Below, in pieces: positions 59,495 through 64,000 of a stretch of 64,000 nt of DNA (within the stretch, counting starts at the first letter, position 1; every line of letters begins with the position of its first letter). The DNA is taken from the NCBI RefSeq assembly GCF_003248505.1, contig NZ_QFOA01000004.1, forward strand, positions 62,001-126,000. The letters run 5' to 3'. The DNA comes from Sphingobium sp. (GTDB lineage Bacteria; Pseudomonadota; Alphaproteobacteria; Sphingomonadales; Sphingomonadaceae). The position numbers and the translations under genes were made by a program. Under the pieces are notes generated by a model. The model was not told the DNA's origin, did no database searches, and saw only the letters and a list, made by a program, of their open reading frames with translations.

Positions 59495-59986
59495 ATGCGG
59501 CGCTGGGTCATCCTGATTGCCACCCATCTCGCGATGCTTGCCATCGGTTTTGCGGGCGGCGTCTACACGCTGCCGATCCTGACCGCCCCCCGAGCCCCGG
59601 ACGCGGCGGCCTTGCGAGCCATTTCAGCCGAGTCGCTCTACGCAGGGCGTCTGGCCCGCGATCTCAATGGCAGCGATCTGCTTCACTGGGGGGAAGGCGA
59701 GATCCGGGTATCGCGCGACCGTATCGCCCATATCGGGCGCCTCGCCCCCGGACCGGACTACAAGCTCTACCTCGCACCACATTTCGTCGACACCAAGGAG
59801 GCCTTCCTCCTCATCAAAGACAGATCGGTCCGCGTGGGCGACGTGAAAGCGTTCAACGGCTTCATCGTCGAGGTGCCTGCCGGTGTCGATGTTCGCGATT
59901 ACAATACGGTCGTCATCTGGTGCGAAGCATTCGACCAGTTCATCACCTCCACAGAATATCAACCCTCGCGCCAGGCGAGAAAATGA
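59495..59986 (+). CDS. DM13 domain protein, membrane-anchored
   Basis: 163 residues, ATG 4 bp after the redoxin stop. N-terminal hydrophobic segment (VILIATHLAMLAIGFAGGVY) acts as an anchor or signal; the rest is a DM13 domain (GEGEIRVSRDRIAHIGRL, PDYKLYLAPHFVDTKEAF, YNTVVIWCEAFDQFI) with the conserved cysteine in VIWCEAF, a proposed redox or electron-transfer residue. Next to redoxin it probably acts in thiol or electron transfer in the periplasm. Confidence 0.85.
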   Translation: MRRWVILIATHLAMLAIGFAGGVYTLPILTAPRAPDAAALRAISAESLYAGRLARDLNGSDLLHWGEGEIRVSRDRIAHIGRLAPGPDYKLYLAPHFVDTKEAFLLIKDRSVRVGDVKAFNGFIVEVPAGVDVRDYNTVVIWCEAFDQFITSTEYQPSRQARK

Positions 59987-61263
59987 GCGCGGCCATGGAT
60001 ACCATGAGGTCGGCGGGCAGACGCGGCCTCGTTCTCACGCCGGTGGCGGCGCTGCTGTTGAGTGTCGCCGCTCTGCTGCTGGGCAACGGTTTGCTGGGCA
60101 CGCTCCTGATCGTGAGAGCCGGCCAGGAGGGCTTTTCGACCGGCGCGATCAGCGCGATGATGTCTTTCTATTTCGCGGGTTTCACGATCGGCGCGCTAGT
60201 GTTGCCGCGGATCATCGTCTCCGTAGGGCACGTCAGAACCTTCGCCGGCTTTGCGGCTATCGCTTCGATGACTGCCCTTCTTCATTTGGCGTTCGTGGAA
60301 CCGTTTGCCTGGATACCGCTTCGCCTGATCACCGGGTTCGCCTATGCGGGCATGATCCTCGCTACGGAGAGCTGGCTCAACGCCCATGCGTTGCCATCCA
60401 CGCGAGGCCAGCTCCTGTCGATCTTCGGTATCGTCTCGATGGGCTCATGGGCAATCGGGCAGGCGCTGCTCAACGTCGCGCCGCCCGTCGACGTGACCTT
60501 GTTCCTCATCGTGTCGCTGTTGATATCGGCGGCGGTGGTTCCCATCACCTTGCTGCCCAGTCATCCGCCGGCCCAGGTGGCCCAGGAGCCGGTCGCGTTT
60601 CGGGACCTCGTCCGCGTATCACCGCTCCCTGCGGCCGGCGCTTTCCTGGCAGGCCTGGCTATCGGCGGTTTCTGGGGGTTAGGTCCGAACTTCGCCCAGA
60701 GGATCGGACTTGGCGTGGGCGGGATATCGGCTTTCATGGCCGCGGTGCTTGGCGGAACGCTGGTGTTGCAATGGCCGCTCGGCTGGCTTTCGGATCGAGT
60801 GCCCCGGAGTTTCGTCATCGCCGGTGCGGCACTGGCGTCGGCAGCGGCTGCGATCGGCGTAGCGCTGGCGGTGGACGCGCCTCTGGCCGTGCTCCTTGCC
60901 GCGGGCGCGCTGTTCGGCGGCTTCGGCATCCCGATCTATTCGCTGTGCCTTGCCGTCGCGAACGACGATCTTCCGGCCGGCCGGCTGCTCGGTACCGCAC
61001 GCGCCCTGCTGCTGCTCAACGGGATAGGGACAGCTGCTGGCCCGCTTATCGGGGGAACAGCGATGACGATCCTGGGCCCGGGCGGCTTGTTCCTTTACGC
61101 AGCGGCGTTGCTCACACTCCTGGCGGCCTTGGCCATCGCCCGGATCCCAAGCCGCTCGACCCAAACCAAGCCTGCCCCCCGTTCTCCAAGCACGCCGATG
61201 ATCACCGGATCGCTTGATACGATGATGTGTATGCAGAAGCGGTCGCAGGGGGTTCGACCGTAA
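59983..61263 (+). CDS. MFS transporter
   Basis: 426 residues from ATG 59983, overlapping the DM13 stop as ATGA. About 12 hydrophobic segments; LPRIIVSVGHVRTFAGFA is the MFS loop 2-3 motif and LGWLSDRVPRSFVIAG its counterpart in the second half. Begins with YcaD/UMF-like features (AISAMMSFYFAGFTIGALV). Substrate unknown; being third in a redox operon it may export an oxidant-related or toxic compound. Confidence 0.9.
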   Translation: MSAAMDTMRSAGRRGLVLTPVAALLLSVAALLLGNGLLGTLLIVRAGQEGFSTGAISAMMSFYFAGFTIGALVLPRIIVSVGHVRTFAGFAAIASMTALLHLAFVEPFAWIPLRLITGFAYAGMILATESWLNAHALPSTRGQLLSIFGIVSMGSWAIGQALLNVAPPVDVTLFLIVSLLISAAVVPITLLPSHPPAQVAQEPVAFRDLVRVSPLPAAGAFLAGLAIGGFWGLGPNFAQRIGLGVGGISAFMAAVLGGTLVLQWPLGWLSDRVPRSFVIAGAALASAAAAIGVALAVDAPLAVLLAAGALFGGFGIPIYSLCLAVANDDLPAGRLLGTARALLLLNGIGTAAGPLIGGTAMTILGPGGLFLYAAALLTLLAALAIARIPSRSTQTKPAPRSPSTPMITGSLDTMMCMQKRSQGVRP

Positions 61264-61294
61264 CGCGGCACGCCAACTGCACGAACCGCGCTGG

Positions 61295-61696
61295 TCAGGC
61301 GATGATGGCCGTTACCCTGATTTCGATACGCATCGTTGGAAGCCCCAGCGCTTCGATTCCCAACTGCGTCCAGATTGGCGCGCGGTTGGGCATATAGTGG
61401 CGGTACAGCCTGGCCATTGTTTCGTTGATCACCGGAGGAAAGCCCCCGACGTGGTAGGAGTTGACGTGGACGACATGCTCCCAACGTGCCCCGGCTGTCG
61501 CGAGCGTCCGTTCCACGTTCTTGAACGCCTGCTCGATCTCTTCCTCGATCGATTCCGGAATGACGAGATCGTCGTTCCATCCGCCCTGTCCGGAGGTCTC
61601 CACGCGGTCACCAACGCGCATTGCCTGCGAGTAATGCAGCGCGTCATGCAGGCGCTGCCCATATCCGGGGGTGATGAAGAATGACGGTGTTGTCAT
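61295..61696 (-). CDS. RidA family protein
   Basis: 133 residues from ATG 61696 (MTTPSFFITPGYGQRLHDAL). RidA/YjgF fold: YSQAMRVGDRVETSGQGGWN, EEEIEQAFKNVERTLATAGA and the C-terminal LGLPTMRIEIRVTAI, with the active-site arginine in MRIEIRVTA. RidA hydrolyses reactive enamines/imines; this diverged subgroup (longer at N-terminus) has no known substrate. Confidence 0.88.
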   Translation of the reverse strand: MTTPSFFITPGYGQRLHDALHYSQAMRVGDRVETSGQGGWNDDLVIPESIEEEIEQAFKNVERTLATAGARWEHVVHVNSYHVGGFPPVINETMARLYRHYMPNRAPIWTQLGIEALGLPTMRIEIRVTAIIA

Positions 61697-61784
61697 GAGT
61701 TTGCCTTTGATGTGACAGGTCGATGCGGCTGCGGGGACCGTATGCATGCAGAAAGGGCATTGCGCGGCGGCTTGGTAGTGTGCG

Positions 61785-62234
61785 CTATTCCACGTCTTCC
61801 ACCACGAGATCCCGTCCGTTGAACTGCACGGTCTCGCCGGCGCGGGCACCTTCGATCGCTTCGAAGATCGGCGCCATCGTCGAAATGCCCATCAGCTCAC
61901 GTCCCTGACAGGTGAACCTGCTCGTCGACACCGCGACCGCGAAGTAGCGGCCGGACAGCTTGACGACAGCGCCTTCGGCGACGGCCGACTTGGGGCCAAA
62001 ATCGATCGTCCTGAGCTTTTCGAGTTTCTCGGCATAGTCATGGAGCGTGTCATCGAGCGCTTCGGCGAAGTCACTCGCGACCTCGGCCTGCGCCAGTTCG
62101 TCGTTTTCGATCGGTTCGCTGCGATCGAGTCGCGCGGTAGAGACATAGTCCAGATAGTTTTCGCGAGCGCTCTGCAACGCTGCGGTCTCCAGAGAAAGCA
62201 TCGTCTCTCGGATGTGGCTCTTGTTCCAGTCCAT
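61785..62234 (-). CDS. Hypothetical protein with GreA/GreB C-terminal-like domain
   Basis: 149 residues from ATG 62234, GAGG 5 nt upstream. First half is a charged helical region (MDWNKSHIRETMLSLETAAL, DDTLHDYAEKLEKLRTIDFG); the second, from about residue 75, reads as the FKBP-like GreA C-terminus: VAEGAVVKLSGRYFAVAV, ending AGETVQFNGRDLVVEDV. Could bind RNA polymerase like Rnk or GreA. It lacks the second-helix acidic tip typical of transcript-cleavage factors as far as I can see. Confidence 0.5.
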   Translation of the reverse strand: MDWNKSHIRETMLSLETAALQSARENYLDYVSTARLDRSEPIENDELAQAEVASDFAEALDDTLHDYAEKLEKLRTIDFGPKSAVAEGAVVKLSGRYFAVAVSTSRFTCQGRELMGISTMAPIFEAIEGARAGETVQFNGRDLVVEDVE

Positions 62235-62280
62235 GATCACCTCGTTGTGTTTCAGTGTTTTTGAAAGTTCTGTGATGCCG

Positions 62281-62850
62281 CTATTCGTCGCTGATGACGT
62301 CTTCGCCCTGGTATGGAACTCGGATCAGGCGAGAATCGCGGATGATGCTCGTGACAAGCCAGACATATTCCTGCTCGGCGGTATCAAAGCCGAGGATGCT
62401 GAAGGATTGGCCGAAAGGGCAGGGTGGGAAGTCTGGAAACCCTTCCCGCAAGATGTAACGCTCGGGATCGCGGTTGAACTCGACCTTGTACACCTTCCGG
62501 AGTCCGTGCTTGCTCGGCAGATCCTGGTCACCTGCCTGCGCCGTTTCCCGATCCGCTACGAGGCGCTCGGACAGGTCCCGGGGACAAATTTCGTGGAACA
62601 CGTCGAACGCGTCGATCAACAGGCCCTTGTGCGCGGTCGCTGGATCGGTGATCGCATAGATGTTGGAGGCGTCCTCGCCATCCCCACTTTCGAGGCGCAG
62701 CGCCGCATCGATCTGGATCCCGCACGGATCGAGGGTCGATCCCAGTTCGAGATCGACAAGTTTGCCGTCCTTGACGCGGTATTCGCGGTGGTAGCCCTTG
62801 GCGATGAAGGATTGGACTGCTTCTAGAACGTCGGTCACTTGGGAGGTCAT
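62281..62850 (-). CDS. Hypothetical 189-aa protein (N-terminal half like the family named phosphoribosylpyrophosphate synthetase)
   Basis: ATG at 62850 with AAGGTG upstream. Residues about 1-85 (TDVLEAVQSFIAKGYHREYRV, then AITDPATAHKGLLIDAFDVF) resemble a ~100-aa family often labelled phosphoribosylpyrophosphate synthetase, without the catalytic loop of true Prs, so the label is probably wrong. The rest (YKVEFNRDPERYILREGFPD) is not recognised. Sits between the GreA-like and corA genes on the same strand. Confidence 0.6.
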   Translation of the reverse strand: MTSQVTDVLEAVQSFIAKGYHREYRVKDGKLVDLELGSTLDPCGIQIDAALRLESGDGEDASNIYAITDPATAHKGLLIDAFDVFHEICPRDLSERLVADRETAQAGDQDLPSKHGLRKVYKVEFNRDPERYILREGFPDFPPCPFGQSFSILGFDTAEQEYVWLVTSIIRDSRLIRVPYQGEDVISDE

Positions 62851-62944
62851 GGAAGCACCTTCATCTCGAGTTGGATTGGACACGCTCCTCCACCGGGCGC
62901 GCTGTCGCCCGTCGGAGGTCGGACAAGCGCGCGAAGTGCTGATT

Positions 62945-63913
62945 TCATAGCCACTTGGCCTTCTTGAAGCGCACGAACAGGAGGAGGCAGAGCACCGCTA
63001 CCACCCCGAGCACGACGAAGTAGCCGTATGGCGTGTCCAGTTCCGGCATGTGCTTGAAGTTCATGCCGTAAATTCCAGCGATCGCCGTCGGGACCGCCAA
63101 TATTGCCGCCCAGGCGGCGAGCTGGCGGGTGACGACTCCGATCCTTTGTGCTTCCAGAAGACTGCTGGCCTCAAAGACCGTAGACAGAACCTGCAGGAGA
63201 CCATCGACCATGGATTGCACGCGGTGAACATGGTCCGCGACGTCGTGGAAGAATGGTGTCATTTCGACGCTGATGCAGGGAAAGTGGCCGCGTACGAGCT
63301 TTCGCACCAACTCGGCCATAGCCCCGAGCGTGCGTTGGAACCGCGTGAGTTCGGACCTTAGTTCGAAGATGCGGGAGACCTCCTTCCGCCCGAGGAAGTC
63401 GTCGAGCGACATTCTCTCCATCTCCAGGACGTCGTCCTCGATCATTTCGAAGATCGGGAGATACTGATCGACCACGCGGTGCAGGATCGCGTGGAGCACA
63501 TAGTCGACACCCTTGGCGAAAAACGTCGGCGAAGCCTCAAGTTGCTCGCGAAGCTTGCCCAGCGCTCCCCCGTTGCCGTGCCGCACGGTGATGAGATGAT
63601 TGTGACCGGTGAAGATCGCCATCTTGCCATAGACGATCCGGTCGCCGACCAGCTCGGCGGTTTGCGCGACGATGTAGAGCTCATCGTTATAGACTTCGAG
63701 CTTTGGCGGGCACAGCGGGTGCATCGCGTTATCGATCGCCAGAGGGTGGAGATTATATGTCGCCTGGATCGCTCTCAGTTCGTCCTCGGTGGGCTCGCTG
63801 AGCGCGATCCAGCAGAAGCCCGAGCGATCCTCGTTCAGCTCGACGCGCTCATCGAGCGCGATTTCGCGAACTCGCTTGCCTTCTTTGTAATAATAAGCGG
63901 CGATGATGCTCAT
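62945..63913 (-). CDS. corA: CorA-type magnesium/divalent metal transporter
   Basis: 322 residues from ATG 63913, overlapping the upstream GST stop as ATGA. Homopentameric inner-membrane channel: large soluble N-terminal funnel and long helix, then two transmembrane helices (WAAILAVPTAIAGIYGMNF and YFVVLGVVAVLCLLLF) with the selectivity motif YGMNF (GMN). Moves Mg2+, possibly Co2+ or Ni2+. The C-terminus RFKKAKWL is basic as in the family. Confidence 0.95.
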   Translation of the reverse strand: MSIIAAYYYKEGKRVREIALDERVELNEDRSGFCWIALSEPTEDELRAIQATYNLHPLAIDNAMHPLCPPKLEVYNDELYIVAQTAELVGDRIVYGKMAIFTGHNHLITVRHGNGGALGKLREQLEASPTFFAKGVDYVLHAILHRVVDQYLPIFEMIEDDVLEMERMSLDDFLGRKEVSRIFELRSELTRFQRTLGAMAELVRKLVRGHFPCISVEMTPFFHDVADHVHRVQSMVDGLLQVLSTVFEASSLLEAQRIGVVTRQLAAWAAILAVPTAIAGIYGMNFKHMPELDTPYGYFVVLGVVAVLCLLLFVRFKKAKWL

Positions 63914-64000
63914 GCCGGCCTCGCCGGGATCTTCAGGCCACGCCGCACGGCCGGTCGAGCCAGCCCTCGCCCCAGCCATGCCTGGACGTTCGAATAAGTG
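63910..64000 (-). CDS. C-terminal end of a glutathione S-transferase (partial)
   Basis: Only the last 29 codons are in the window: (T)YSNVQAWLGRGLARPAVRRG then LKIPARPA and stop, overlapping the corA ATG as ATGA. The pattern YPNVQAWLxRxLARPAVQRG...P is the usual end of YfcG/Ure2p-type GSTs. The rest lies beyond the window, so class and activity cannot be judged. Confidence 0.65.
   Translation of the reverse strand, partial: TYSNVQAWLGRGLARPAVRRGLKIPARPA

Noticed and set aside
1..64000. CRISPR array, rRNA or riboswitch
   Set aside because: No regularly spaced repeats, no rRNA-like stretches, and no recognisable cobalamin, SAM or T-box leader (including upstream of cobA and argS) were seen on reading.

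Overview
The window reads as a high-GC alphaproteobacterial chromosome, most probably a sphingomonad (Sphingomonadales). Supporting points are a cysH-DUF934-cysI-DUF2849-cobA sulfate assimilation operon, a GTTC-N7-GTTC LexA box in front of an imuA-imuB-dnaE2 cassette, the DUF2093, DUF1338 and ParA/SPOR genes, and frequent GTG and TTG starts with short ATGA or GTGA overlaps between operon genes. I saw no rRNA, tRNA or CRISPR array.

Positions 1-21.9 kb look like ordinary chromosome: the end of dnaB, a Tat-exported DUF885 peptidase-like protein, the five-gene cysteine operon, two astD-type aldehyde dehydrogenases (one coupled to a DUF1338 2-oxoadipate dioxygenase-like gene and facing a LysR regulator across a three-half-site operator), selO, a hydrolase/glycosyltransferase pair, a nitronate monooxygenase-like gene, and a ParA / ribbon-helix-helix / SPOR-lipoprotein cluster ending in a good terminator.

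Positions 22-64 kb look accessory. First comes a compact five-gene minus-strand operon (22.5-29.7 kb): a ribbon-helix-helix regulator, a DNA cytosine-C5 methyltransferase, a DUF262 (GmrS-like) protein, a Z1-domain ATPase and a PD-(D/E)XK nuclease. This is a candidate anti-phage or restriction system and the strongest candidate here for an incompletely described system. It is followed by a lipoprotein phosphoesterase, the SOS mutasome imuA-imuB-dnaE2, an unknown HTH-ended gene, an AbiEi/AbiEii toxin-antitoxin pair and a PLD-family nuclease with a 46-aa zinc-ribbon partner.

From 41 to 64 kb the genes are mainly for stress and redox chemistry: 6-phosphogluconate dehydrogenase, Dps, an argS outside its usual context, glutaredoxin, thiolase, a molybdenum oxidoreductase with its flavin reductase, a zinc-type ADH, VPGUxxT-type thioredoxin, F420-reductase-like and SDR/TetR genes, a cNMP-binding thioredoxin-reductase-like protein, redoxin-DM13-MFS, RidA, a GreA-like protein, CorA and the tail of a GST. 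Four loci here (dps; the molybdenum oxidoreductase operon; the ADH operon; the redoxin operon) share one promoter design: a GGTATGGAAACTATG-type box, fixed spacing to a TTGG(A/G)(A/C) -35, then a CATAGT-type -10 after 18-19 bp. In the ADH copy an IS3-family element (48763-49959, 4-bp GTCG duplication) has landed exactly between box and -35.
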